Below, one piece after another: positions 12,011-22,393 of a stretch of 64,000 bases of DNA (position 1 is the stretch's first letter; each line of letters starts with the position of its first letter). A model generated the notes under the pieces. That model saw only the letters and a program-made list of their open reading frames with translations, made no database searches and was not told where the DNA came from. Position numbers and translations under genes: made by a program. Origin of the DNA: Tetrastigma voinierianum (taxonomy: Eukaryota > Streptophyta > Magnoliopsida > Vitales > Vitaceae). The stretch spans positions 434,001-498,000 of the forward strand of contig JAEQBH010002351.1 of assembly GCA_016808115.1 (NCBI GenBank), read 5' to 3'.

Positions 12011-12229
12011 ACAATAGAAGTCAACAAGGAGTGGCGGGAGGAGATCTGACACCACTTTGACTGTGATTGAGGTAGGGTCGTAGTGGCCCATCTCGGCGCA
12101 TGGGAAGGGGCGAGGAGGCACGGGTTTCGAGAGACGGTGGATCGTCCCTGTGCCTCTGACACCAGCACGAGGAGCATATGAAGGCTCGTGGGGATCGAGT
12201 GCTCCCGAGGTTATAGGCTGGTATATTTT

Positions 12230-12600
12230 CTTTATATGATGTGCAGATGCATGCATTGATTGAATACGGATCTCTACTCATTCATATGTATTGCATGGAG
12301 CATACTCATTGACAAAGTACGGCGATGGAGAAATTAGCATATGACGCATGCAAGTGACATTCAGTTGGGGCATAGCATTAGTGTGAATAAGCGTATCACG
12401 AAATTGCCCATTGGTATGTCTGAAACCAGAGAGTTTCTCAGCGATTTGATAACCTTACCATTTCGAGTTTGACTTGATTACGGGAATGGATTAGCGTTTG
12501 AAGCTAAACAAGACCATCGTTGATTGTGGACAAAAGATATTAGTGTTGAATGCCTCACGATCGGTCTTAGGTGATGTCACGAGGGCATTAGATCTAGTCT
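12230..12600 (+). pseudogene. Aspartic protease of element C, broken
   Basis: 'DVQMHALIEYGS' at about 12238-12273 aligns with the catalytic block of gypsy proteases, where a live copy has Asp-(Ser/Pro)-Gly. Here Glu-Tyr-Gly replaces it, so the catalytic Asp is lost. Downstream, 'VNKRITKLPIGMS' near 12390 and 'FEFDLITGMD' near 12462-12492 match the second conserved block (DVILGMDWL), followed at once by a stop where Trp should be. It lies between the zinc knuckle and RT, as expected for a gag-PR-RT order. Confidence 0.65.
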
Positions 12601-12626
12601 TAATGTCAATGTGATCTCGATCATGC

Positions 12627-13430
12627 ATGCGAGGTTATAAAGAAAATGATATGAGCATTCTTAATGCGATACTTAACTCCAAGGGAGGTCTAGTTGATGT
12701 GGAAAAGATTCCAGTAGTAAGGGAATTTCCAAATGTATTCCCTGAAGAGTTACTAGGTATTCCCCTTGAGAGGGAGGTGGACTTATCCATAGAAATTGTG
12801 CTAGGAATAGCCCCTGTGTCTAGGGCACCTTACGAGGATAGCAAATCCAGTGAGTTGAAGGGTTAAAGGTTCGGCCTACAAAGAAAGCTTTGAATAAAGG
12901 TTTATCGTGACCAGTGTTACTTAGGGTGCTTTGTTTTATTTGTGGAAAAGAGATGACACTCTGGATGTGCGCCGATTATCGGCCCGAATCAATAAGGTGA
13001 CAGTGAAAAACAAGTACCCATGGCCGAGAATCGAAGATCTTTTTGATCAATTGAAAGGAGCGGGTGTCTTTTCGAAGATTGACCTGCGATCTGGATATTA
13101 TCAACTGAGAGTAAAGGAAGTAGATGTGCCAAAGACCGCATTTAGAACCCGATATGGCCATTATGAGTTTTTAGTAATGCCATTTGGGTTGACTAATGCA
13201 CTAGTAGCATTCATGGATTTATGTGAATAGAAGATTATTCAGAGACCTATGTGGATCAGGTTGTAGTGGTCTTTAGTGATGTTGCCATCACTGGTGTATT
13301 CTAGAATGCACAAGAACATGAACAACATCTAAAAATTGTCCACATGAGGCTAAGAGAAAGAAGTTATATACTAGCTCAGCAAATGTGATTTTGGCTTCAG
13401 GAGATTTTCCTTCTTAGAGCCGTATTGTGT
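12627..13430 (+). pseudogene. Reverse transcriptase of element C, broken
   Basis: Frame 12627-12866 carries the linker block 'VDVEKIPVVREFPNVFPEEL'. The frame at 12931-13230 carries NKVTVKNKYPWPRIEDLFDQ, VFSKIDLRSGYYQLRVKE, KTAFRTRYGHYEFLVMPFGL and TNA. These are RT blocks 2-4 of Ty3/gypsy; the first catalytic Asp is in 'KIDLRSGY'. A stop follows at 13228. The metal-binding box that should read F-x-D-D reads F-S-D-V at 13272-13283, so the second Asp is lost and the enzyme would be dead even without the frameshifts. Confidence 0.9.
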
Positions 13431-13599
13431 ATTGAGGCGCGTCGAGTTGACCTACGAAGGTTGAGGCCGTTGTGAATTGGGAAACCATCTCGAAATGCCT
13501 CAGCAAGGGTGAAGTTTCTTGGGCCCTAGCGAGGTTGTGCTGATTTGTGAGAAGCTTTTCTGTCACCTTCTCAGCTCCTGCAGAGGATTACTCGGGGAG

Positions 13600-14060
13600 A
13601 GGAATAAAGTTTGGAGTGACAGGACAAGATCGTAGGAATAGTTTTGAGCAAGGTTGAAAGGGATGCTTCTTGAAGCACTAGTATTAGCGCAACCTGCGGA
13701 AGAGTATACCTTGTATGGTGATGCACTTCAGGCATTGGTTTGGGATGCGTGATGCGGGGATGGGGCGGTGGTGACATGCTTCAAACGGTTGAAGCCCGAA
13801 CAAACTATCCCACTTACGATTTGGGGTTAGCAAGCGTAGGTGTTCGCTCTGAAAGATTTGGCGACACTATTTATATGGAGAGAAAAATGTAGAATTTTTC
13901 ACCCGATCATAAGAGTGCGAAATATTTGCTAACTCAGAAAGGACTGAACTTGAGGCAACGTGCGTAGTTTAGATTGTTTAAGACTATGATTGTATAATTG
14001 ATTACCACCACAGGAAACAGGAAATGTAGTAGGCGGATGCCTTAGGTAGGAAAATGATTC
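13600..14060 (+). pseudogene. RNase H of element C, fragment
   Basis: With frameshifts, pieces match the gypsy RNase H region between RT and integrase: 'YTLYGDA' near 13705, 'KPEQTIPLTI' near 13793, 'ALKDLATLFIWR' near 13850, 'FSPDHKSAKYLLTQK' near 13900 and 'LNLRQRA' near 13945. The catalytic Asp of the DHKS block is still readable. No frame is open across the whole domain. Confidence 0.6.
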
Positions 14061-14279
14061 TGCTTTGTCTTTGAGGTGTGGCGGAGATTTGATTTTGATG
14101 GAGCCTTGTTGGCTGATTGAAACTATACGGAGATTTGAAGCAAATGATAAACCATCTGCAGATGATACCGGGTTTACAGAGATAGTGCGGTTACTCGTCT
14201 TTGGAGACAAGACTAATTATGCCATAGATGAAAGCGGAGGTTTGTTGTCTGAATAGTTATGTAACTGCAGATGATATGG

Positions 14280-15078
14280 ATTTGAAAAAAAGATATTATA
14301 TAGAAAGCCACAATACTATTTTCACCATTGCACCACGGAGGTAATAAAATGTACCAGGATATGAAACAATACTACTAGTGGCGAGGGATGAAAAAGGACA
14401 TTTACTACATTAAGTATCTAAGTGTCGGCGTGTCGACTAAGTAAAGCTGAACACCAAGTATCATCCGGTTTATTGAATCCCCTTCCAATTCCCCAATGGA
14501 AGTGGGATAACATTACTATGGATTTCGTATCCGGTTTTCCCTGCGCCCCAGAAACCTGTCTGGAGTTTAAGTAATTATGGACGGTCATTAAGTTTGCTCA
14601 CTTCCTATGACTCTACCTGCTACTCCATGGATCGTCTAAGCGGAACTTTATGTGAGTGAAATTGTCCAGTTACGCCGGATTCCCTTATCGATAGTGTCCA
14701 AGCGCGATCCACGGTTTATGTCGAGGTTACGGAAGGAATTCTGATTAACTTTTAGTACGAGACTGAATTTTAGCACTTGCTTTCCATCCTGAAACGGATG
14801 GACAATAGAAAAAAGAGTAATCTGGTGTTGAAAGATATGCTTAGGCTGTGTATTAGATTTTCGGGAAGTTGGGAAAGCGTACATTCCACTCATGGGTGCC
14901 TATAACTCGCAGTTATCGATCCGACATTGAGTATGACCCCGTATGAAGCTTTGTATGGAAGAAGATATAGAACTCCCATGTGTTGGACATAGTTGAATGA
15001 GCATAAGATTATTGGTCCTGATTTAGTAAAAGACACAGAAGAAAAAGTTTAGATTATTCGGCAGAGGTTAAAAATGAG
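14280..15078 (+). pseudogene. Integrase of element C, N-terminal and core part
   Basis: Frameshifted pieces follow a gypsy integrase. The zinc-binding region is near 14310-14440. 'WDNITMDFVSGF' near 14503-14538 carries the first catalytic Asp (14521). 'IVSKRDPRFMSRL' near 14691-14730 carries the second Asp (14706). 'DGQ*KKE' near 14788-14810 is where the catalytic Glu should lie but a stop and Lys are found. 'YEALYGRRYRTPMCW' follows near 14942-14985. The sequence stops at 'IRQRLKMS' where element A begins; the domain resumes at 24210. Confidence 0.8.
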
Positions 15079-16674
15079 TAAAATGGCCACTTGTACTCAT
15101 ACATCAATACTCACAAATAAATCCCAACCAACTATATTACATGGTTCAAGAGTTAATAAATCACTCTTAATTCAAACATATATTAAATTTAAAGTTTTAA
15201 TACATATGCCTAAAGTAATACAAAGCCTGGTCGCCTTTCTTCATGACCTCTAGTGAGCGCCATCCTCATAATACGCTGTACGAAATAGTGATCCACTTGA
15301 CGAATTGACAATGCCCAGTAGTGATAATTTCATGGGTTACTCCCCACTAAGTGCACACGTCATGGCAAACAATCATCAAGCAAATACATGAGTCCTACTT
15401 GAATGTCTACATCTTGATCCATGTCTCGAGTCTCATGAAGCTCCTCACACATGCCTAAGCCAAATGCGAGGCAAAAATACGATTTTCAAAACAAGAAAAC
15501 TTTGTTCTGAAAACCTATCAAGTTGGGGTAAATATATTGGACTACCCTCCGAGGGCGAATTCTTTGGATAATTATTTCAGCAGGTCATGGGTCCTTTCAG
15601 GGTGAAATTTGTTGAACCACTCTCCAAAGCGATTGAATCTCCCTTTGGGAATTCCTTTCCCACAGTTTCCATTTTTGCTTTGATTTCTTTCATGTCATGC
15701 ACTCACCACCATCTAGGGTGCGATTGCATATGGAATGCGTATACCATTCCAAAATATTCATGCTAATATATTTTACATGCATATATTAAAACAATTATTC
15801 CACATAAATCATGTTATTCAATTCACAATCAATAACACTAAAATTAGTTCCACATGGGCTAGTGTGATTAAACAATTCATTTTGAATCCCTTTGACCACA
15901 TGAAATCACAAAGCAAATCAAGTAGTTCTTTGAAACCCTCGTGTCGAACCTTTGTTCACAACCACATAAGTGGGGATTTCTTCACTCGGTTCAAGGTTTT
16001 GAGACCGAAAACACGGCCATTCAGGCCTCAACAAATCCCTATCCATAAAATGGCTCTTAGCCAAAGAACAAACAAAGTAGGAAAAGATCCCACATTTACT
16101 CTTGGAGTGTGGAACTCCACAAAATGAGATGCCCCATGTAGCCTTTAGCGTCGAGCAACTTCTGCTTCTTGCTCAGACGGCGACGGTTGGCAGAAAAATC
16201 TAGCGAAGTCACCTTCTCTCTGCAAAATCTCGAACTCAGCTCCTTTGCACGATTCCAGGTCAACTGGAGAGAAAACTATTCTCTTTTTGTCTTATTCATT
16301 GCTTTCAAATAATTATCCATGTCACCTTCATTTCACTATTTGACACATGGCTTAATCTAAGCCATTCATCTCCATCATCTCATTAATCATCTGACATGTG
16401 TCACGTCGTACATGCTGATAGGTGACCTTTGTCACATCACATGTCTCTCTAGTACATTTCACATTTTAGACACCAAATACGACAGCTAGTTTTACTCGAA
16501 AAGCGTGAAATTCAAGCGTCTTGGAATTCACTTGAAGTCAAAACGTGGTAATTTAGATTTCGAGAGGCGATCCCGATGGTGAAGTGGTTTAGTCATCAGG
16601 ATCTGAAAGAATTTCGGTTTGAGCAGTCAATTTCTGCACTTTTTAGGAAAAATAGAATTTTCTCGGGTTTTACA
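15079..16674 (-). repeat. 3' LTR of A (outer end deleted)
   Basis: Matches 22577-24209 in order. It begins in the middle of the family-1 LTR at 'gtaaaatggccacttg' and ends TTTTACA beside the polypurine tract. The outer ~190 bp, containing the usual TGTGACGCCCC end, are missing. Confidence 0.85.
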
Positions 16675-16693
16675 TTCCTCCCTCCTTAAAGGA
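16675..16693 (-). other. Polypurine tract of A
   Basis: On the minus strand 'cctttaaggagggaggaa' directly precedes the TGTAAAACCC start of the 3' LTR. The same arrangement is seen for B at 32857. Confidence 0.75.
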
Positions 16694-16699
16694 ATTTCG

Positions 16700-18360
16700 A
16701 TCACGAAATTCTATACAATCATAACGAACCACATTGCATATCACAGTACCATGCCATGCATGTAAACCATTCATTTAAGTGGCAGTTAATAGCATACGCT
16801 ATCCTAAGCGAAGGGATAGGTGGCCATATGTTGTCTCGCCCTCCGTTGACTCCTCCACCCCACAGTACCGCCATAGCATTCTCACTAGCCTCACGGTCTT
16901 GTGTCGCAAAACTTGATCCGGTATCCGCCAATGCTGCGGTCCTCGCCGAAGGTCGAATTCGTGTCGGCGTGTCTACCACGATCCACTACATGTTTGGATG
17001 CGGGTGTACCTCACGGAACATGGAGGCGGTAGAAACCCATCATGGACACCTCACATGCTAGGCGGTAAAGCCAAGCCGTGCAGCTACGAGTGCCCTACCC
17101 TCGAGCATCTCGAGAAGGGGCTGTGAACCATGGCGATGGCTTCTGCGCTTGCCGAGACATTCCTCCTCTCTTGGGCATCACCTTGAGAGGCCGTGATCTC
17201 GACCTCGAACTCTAAGGGTCGGCGTCGCACATCGAGCATAGCTCTTGCCGGCTGGCGTGAGAAGGCCATTGTCGTATCAAGCTCACCTTCTCGGAGGTGT
17301 CTGTCAGATCGAGACTAGTGGTGGAGCTCTCTCCTCGGTCCAAACATATCGGTGATCTACATGGCCTCCCCATTACAATGCCTCATATGGTTGCCATCGT
17401 GCTATTTCGCTGATAGCTGACTGACTGCATGGCGGAATTCAACTAAGACGAAGTGCTCTTCCCCAGCTTCCATATAATCTAGGGCAGCGTGCTTGTAGCA
17501 TGTCCTCTAACACTGTGGTCCTCTGGCCGACCAAATCCGTGTGGGTGAAAAACTATGCTCATAGTCGGCGTCATTTCAGCCTTTGGAAACTCTTCAAGAG
17601 TGCAGTGAAACTCAGTCTCTATCAGACACTATGGATCTTTGGTACTCCATGTGGCGGGATTATCTCTCGAATGTACAACCAAACGAGTCTCTCTCATGTG
17701 AAGGTTGTCCCACTTTTGGCTGAAAATGTGCCGACTATAGGCTGGTCCACTGTCACTACGCGCATCATGTCCTTGCGGTGTCCGTGGCGAAATGGAGTCC
17801 GCAAAATCTATCGTGACACTGCTCCCGGCATACTTAGCCACCTCAATGGATGATGGCGCAGCATGCCGGTCTTTCGGCCTTAACTTGCTAACACGTGAGA
17901 CATCGTGAGCAAGTCCCGTGTCTCTTCATCTTGCTCAGTGAAATGCGCGGCGGCGAAGATCTGATACATTTGTGCCACGGATTACGAAAGAATGAAGCGT
18001 GAAACTCACTAGAATCTCCTCTCTCCGAATCGGTCGGCTGGGAACCCTTCACTGAGTCCTGCACTCACAAGAGACCACCATACGCATGAATGGTCCAGCC
18101 CAATCCCTTGTACATGGCCATGCCCGATCCACGATGGACACTATCTCAGCGTCTGTCCTTAGGACTCGTCACTCTACTCACGAGAGGCGGTGTAGCTACT
18201 AAACTCCCCCAGCGTACCCTTAGCACGCTCACGATCTTGTATCCCCAGCGAATTATCCCGAGTCTCGAGCATCAGCCATTCAGGGAAGCTATACTAGCCA
18301 ATGCTCCCCTTGACTTCCGACTGAGTGCGTCAGCCACCACATTTGCCTTACCGGGATGGT
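16700..18360 (-). pseudogene. Integrase and chromodomain-like tail of A
   Basis: Reading the minus strand with frameshifts: 'GHDA...VD' followed by a 'RLTKSAHFL'-like stretch near 17730, 'RLVWLYIREI.PPHGVPK' near 17640-17700, and the 'FHP' target block near 17570. Near 16870-16925 comes 'RHKTVRLVRMLW...CGVEES', the C-terminal motif of plant chromoviruses (compare 'VPLVKVLWQHHGMEEATWEP' in C). The final 'FRDRN.FKEGG' precedes the polypurine tract. The role would be cDNA insertion and chromatin targeting; stops and indels make it inactive. Confidence 0.75.
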
Positions 18361-18680
18361 AATACGAAAGTGAAGTCGTAATCCTCCCAGGAACTCCATC
18401 CATCCCCATGTTGCCTCATATTAGTCTACGTGTGAATATACTTGGACTTTTATGGTGCAGTACACCTCGAACTCCTACTTCATATAACTAGTGGCGCCAA
18501 ATCTTTGGCGAAGACTATGGCCGTGACTCTGTATGGGTAATGGGTAGTTACGTGCTCACTTGATTTGTGGCCGGCGGAGGCCCATAAGCCCACTACCCTC
18601 TTTGTTGCATCAAAACACATCCCGGTCCAGGCCCAGTATCCACAATACCTGTACCCACATCCCACAATGCGGGACTATTA
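18360..18680 (-). pseudogene. RNase H of A, fragment
   Basis: The minus frame 18480-18665 reads '..CFDATKRVVG' and 'HVTTHYPYRVTAIVFAKD', matching the 'YCDAS..GLGCVLMQ' and 'NYPTHDLELAAVVFALK' blocks of gypsy RNase H. The first catalytic Asp (CFDA) is still present. Decayed copies of the DHKSL and LNLRQRRW blocks follow downstream. Confidence 0.65.
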
Positions 18681-19580
18681 AGATAGGAGAGTACAGTAAT
18701 CCTCTTCTTGACTCTGGAATGCCTCCTCGCATCGGTCATATGATCAAACTTAGCCTCCTTAGAGATTGATCTCGTCGTGGGTCTGCAGCTAATCGGGAGA
18801 AATCCTCGATGAATCTCTGTGCGTGCCCGGCCCGATCGAAACTACAGTATCTTGATGACTTTAGCCTCTCCCAACTCATCATGGCCTCGACCTTCTCACC
18901 GGGTCCAGCGAGCACGGCACGATCATTGGTACCTGCGTGTCCCAAAATCTCGCCTCGATGTGAGCTTCGCGCTGCGAACTTGGCGTCGTGATCAGTCTCG
19001 GCAGTGTAAAGAAACAATCCTCAAATTGATACTCATGCTCCCACTCGGCGGGAGTAGATCAAAATGTCATCCATAAGACTCGACAAACTAATCTAGGTAG
19101 GGTTGAAATACCACATGCATGAGTCCATGAATCTTTGTTTGAAACGTTCGTCGATCCAAGAAGGGCATCAGCAGCAAGCTCAAAGTGCCCATGCAGAGAT
19201 TATAAGCTATTTGTCTTGGGATAATACGTCTCCTAACCCTCAGGTGATGGTAACGGTGTGAAGGTCTATCTTGGGAATGGGCTAGTGCTCCTCTGGGGTG
19301 ATCAAACGAATCGTCGATCCTCGTGATGGGTGCCGGGTTCTTGGCTAGTAACCACTGTTCGGTATGCGTAGTCAATGCGCGGTGAAGGTCTTGTCCTTCT
19401 TCGCCGCCGATAAAGCGGAAGCTTGTGGTGAAGTGCTTGGTCTAATAGGGCTCTTAATCCATTAGCTCCTTAGTTGGACTGCGAGTTCCTACAACTCAAG
19501 CAGTGCCATCATCTGATCATAGAAATGGGTGAAATGCCGGGGTGTAACTGATAAGAGTCTCTGACCCTCTACGGAGCAAT
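18680..19580 (-). pseudogene. Reverse transcriptase of A, broken
   Basis: Minus frame 19088-19375 contains the substrate-binding block and 'HGLMHVVFQPYLD', the stretch just before the catalytic loop. In the next frame the loop reads M-D-D-I-L-I-Y-S-R; its Asp-Asp codons are 19066-19071. 'LGHAGTNDRAVLAGPGEKVEAMMSWERLKSS' in minus frame 18736-19017 carries the FLGH..VDP.KVEAV..W block, and 'RFIEDFSRLAADP' the RT thumb. The active-site Asp pair is kept, unlike in C, but the frame is broken several times. Confidence 0.85.
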
Positions 19581-19599
19581 CTTGGTAGCTCATTTGGAA

Positions 19600-20150
19600 A
19601 AACATCCTCATGCTCGAGTGCTCGGGAGTAGATCTAAGTCAGGTCTCACCTCGTCACTCTAGGAATGAGCTTGTAGCCAGCCCGTCAACTAATCCATGAC
19701 CTGGACTCCATATAAGTTTGGGGGACAAAACACCATGCTTATCCCCACTGAAACACAACAGATGCAGATCTGCATGCGGCGGTAGCCCTCTTACGCTCAC
19801 CAATCGATGTGACTCTGAGCTATCTGATGATCATCCCGAGGGATGACGTGAACTCACAAACATGTCCATTACCCTTAGGTCAGGCTGTGGGTAGAATCCT
19901 GGGATCTCCTAACTCACCCAACCATGACATCATCTCCATCCACATCCTCGCCCCAATCCCTAAGGGGAGACTCACATACAAGGGCTCCACCAAGACCTTT
20001 ACCTCTAAACCCAACTCTGCTCTGGCTGATGCGGCAATGAATGAATCACGGCCTTTTGGAATCAAATACTCTTGCCCGTAGGCGGGGATATAAAAGCATC
20101 TGTATAGCGGGCGTCCAATGACTCGATTGATGGTGTGATGGCATAAAACA
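19600..20150 (-). pseudogene. Aspartic protease of A, broken
   Basis: Minus frame 19880-20203 has 'DSFIAASARAELGLEVKVL' followed by 'EPLYVSLPLG', the block after the catalytic Asp-Ser-Gly of plant gypsy proteases (...GASHSFIA). The bases that should encode Asp-Ser-Gly-Ala read I-P-K-G-R, so the active site is destroyed. The same frame starts with 'GRGRGRG', a Gly-Arg stretch typical of the Gag C-terminus in these elements, so gag and pol were one frame. Confidence 0.7.
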
Positions 20151-20159
20151 CGCCTGAAC

Positions 20160-21110
20160 TCCCCAGCGTCACAGCCTGGGCCTCGTCCTCTGCCTCGGCC
20201 CATAGCGACCTCTGCGCTGCTTTTGTGTAGCGGGAGGGTGTCGTGCGGCTCTGAGCGATAATATTAGCTCCTGCTTTGTCTTGGGAGATGGAGGAATATA
20301 CTATATCCTCTCCTGTTCCACCATTGGGATGTCGCGTCTTGAAACCACAGGATCCTTTGTCTCTGAGGGCAATCCCTCCTCCTTATGTTGGGTTCTTGTG
20401 GCAATGGTAGCCCCACCATCGCGATACGGCGGCAGCCCCCAGTCACGTCACTGGCAGGATGGGCTGCGGCTATAGAAACTACGTGAACTAGAAGCCTTAC
20501 CTTCTTCCACTGAGCTAGAAGAGGCGACTCTCCTTTCTCTTGCTACTAACACCCGCATCCAGGAGTGCTCAAGGCATCCTGATCTCTCTATGGTCGAGCG
20601 GTCCCAAGCAAAGAGTCCATGTCTTGTAGGCGAAGTCCTCTGATCTTTACTCGAATGGACAACTTTAACCAGAGCTATCAGATCCCGACCTTGGTCATGT
20701 CAGCAACCCACACATGGTCATGACAAAAGCAGGGCTTCAACCCCGTGAACCTAGCCACGTACTCAATCACAGTCATCGTCCCTTGCTTCGCCTCTAGTAA
20801 CTCCTCAAAGACCTTCGCGTGACCAGGCGATATCAGGAGGAAAAATGCCATGAAAAAATCATGGAACTACGCCCGTATCTGCCTACAGATCTCTAGGAGT
20901 CTTTTTTACTAGTTCACCATACTTGGGCCTCACCCTCTAGTTGGAATGCAGCTAGTTTGATCACAGTTGTATCGGGGCGATCTCCATAACCTTAGCCTTC
21001 TCGGCACATGAACCAATGATTGCCCTGTGGATCTCCTCCCCTGTAGATATTGGAGGATGATGTGCCACTGAACCTCTTGAGGTTACTGGGACCTCCGGCT
21101 ACTTCTTTGC
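20160..21110 (-). pseudogene. Gag of A, broken
   Basis: Near 20370-20420 (minus) 'RRRDCPQRQR' is the second half of a CCHC zinc knuckle whose first half is garbled. Near 20720-20960 the minus strand reads 'LAAFQLEGEAQVW' and, in shifted frames, pieces of 'KQGTMTVIEYVARF', the Retrotrans_gag core. No start codon can be chosen with confidence. The order gag-PR-RT-RH-INT on the minus strand agrees with the rest of A. Confidence 0.65.
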
Positions 21111-21119
21111 TGCGCTGTG

Positions 21120-22393
21120 CATGGCGGCCGCGATCCCACGGCCTCGGCCAAAGGCCTGGCTGGTCAAAATGCGTGGTGCTGGCCGGTGCCAGTGGACGGC
21201 CTCACGTCCTCGCCCTCGACTAACTATCTACACATGTCAAATGACAAGTTAAGATTCAATGCAGTATCTCTAAGGTGTAAACACAGCTCCGAGACACTAT
21301 TCATATACAAAAAAAAATTTCATACGCAACAAAATTTGTTTTTTTTGCTTTATTTCCTTTTATTTTATTTTCGTTTTGTTTGACGGCGTGGTGAACCACG
21401 TGGCTGATGCTAAATGAGCGATTAACCATAAACGGTGACTCAAATAGTGTCTGTAGTCAAAATTGGGTCAATTACGGTGTACACCCATGGCCCTGAGCGC
21501 CGCGTTAGGCGGCCGATATCGTGGCTTCCATTGCCGTGTCGCGGCTTCGTGCCGGTTGTATCGATGGTCGTGCCTGCGGGTAATCGCTGCTTGATCTATG
21601 ACGTCTTGGAAATGTCGCCACCTTATTTGTCTTGCGGTATTTGTGCGAGCGTGCCGCGAAGCGAGGCGCCGTGTCGTAACCATATCGCCCTCCTGCCGTG
21701 TCGTGGGCGCGGCTGCGGCCAGGTGTGCCGTGGCATTGTATTCGACCGGCACTCGGCGTAAACCTCGCGGCGATTGCCGGCGATTATTGTGATGCCTCTC
21801 GACGTCATCCGCGACCCGACCCGACGTGTCGTGGCGAAACCATGGCGATATCGTGGCGAGTCATGGCCGTGTCGTGATCGACCGTATTGCGCCTCTTCTT
21901 ATTTGCCAACAGTGCTTGCCTTGCGCCCGCTATGTCACAATACAATCTGTGTCGACCAGCTACAGATGAAAATGGGCGTTAGCCCGTTCCGATGCTCTGC
22001 TTCTTTTTTTCACTCATTCTTTTTTTCATTTTGTTCCACCTGCGGAAAGCCACAAAAAAAAAAAAAAAAAAAATTTCATGTCTTCAGTAGAACCAAAAAT
22101 ATTTATTTTAAATTTTTTTTTTTCCTGTTTTACACACTGTAAAACCTTAGGAAAAAATTCTCCTCGGCCATATTTTTTTCCTATGTGCTATTCACGAGCA
22201 CTAAATCACACAACATACTAACAATTCATACAACACATGTTCACACATCAATCTATAAAAGTGCACAAGGAATCACGTGATCTAACCCGTGCCCATCAAG
22301 TCCTAGGTAATCGTATGCCTAACTTTAGTGATACTAAATATACTTTAGCATCAGGCATTGGCTCTGGTATTTATGATTTAGGCTCGTCTTGGG
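21120..22393 (-). other. Leader region of A with GC-rich island
   Basis: Between the 5' LTR and gag. 21430-21960 is strikingly GC-rich and repeats words such as 'gccgtgtcgtgg' and 'gtgtcgcggc'. It is flanked by poly(A)/poly(T) stretches (21308-21372 and 22054-22130). Frames on both strands are open by chance of composition and resemble nothing I know. A degenerate primer-binding site (minus 'ataccagagcc' at about 22351-22361) lies some 35 bp from the LTR edge. B has a leader of the same layout. Confidence 0.5.

Noticed and set aside
11863..12281. Three overlapping minus-strand frames
   Set aside because: They are antisense to the Gag zinc-knuckle region and protease start of element C.
21435..21761. 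108-codon plus-strand frame in the leader of A
   Set aside because: GC-rich repetitive words make several frames open on both strands; no recognisable domain.
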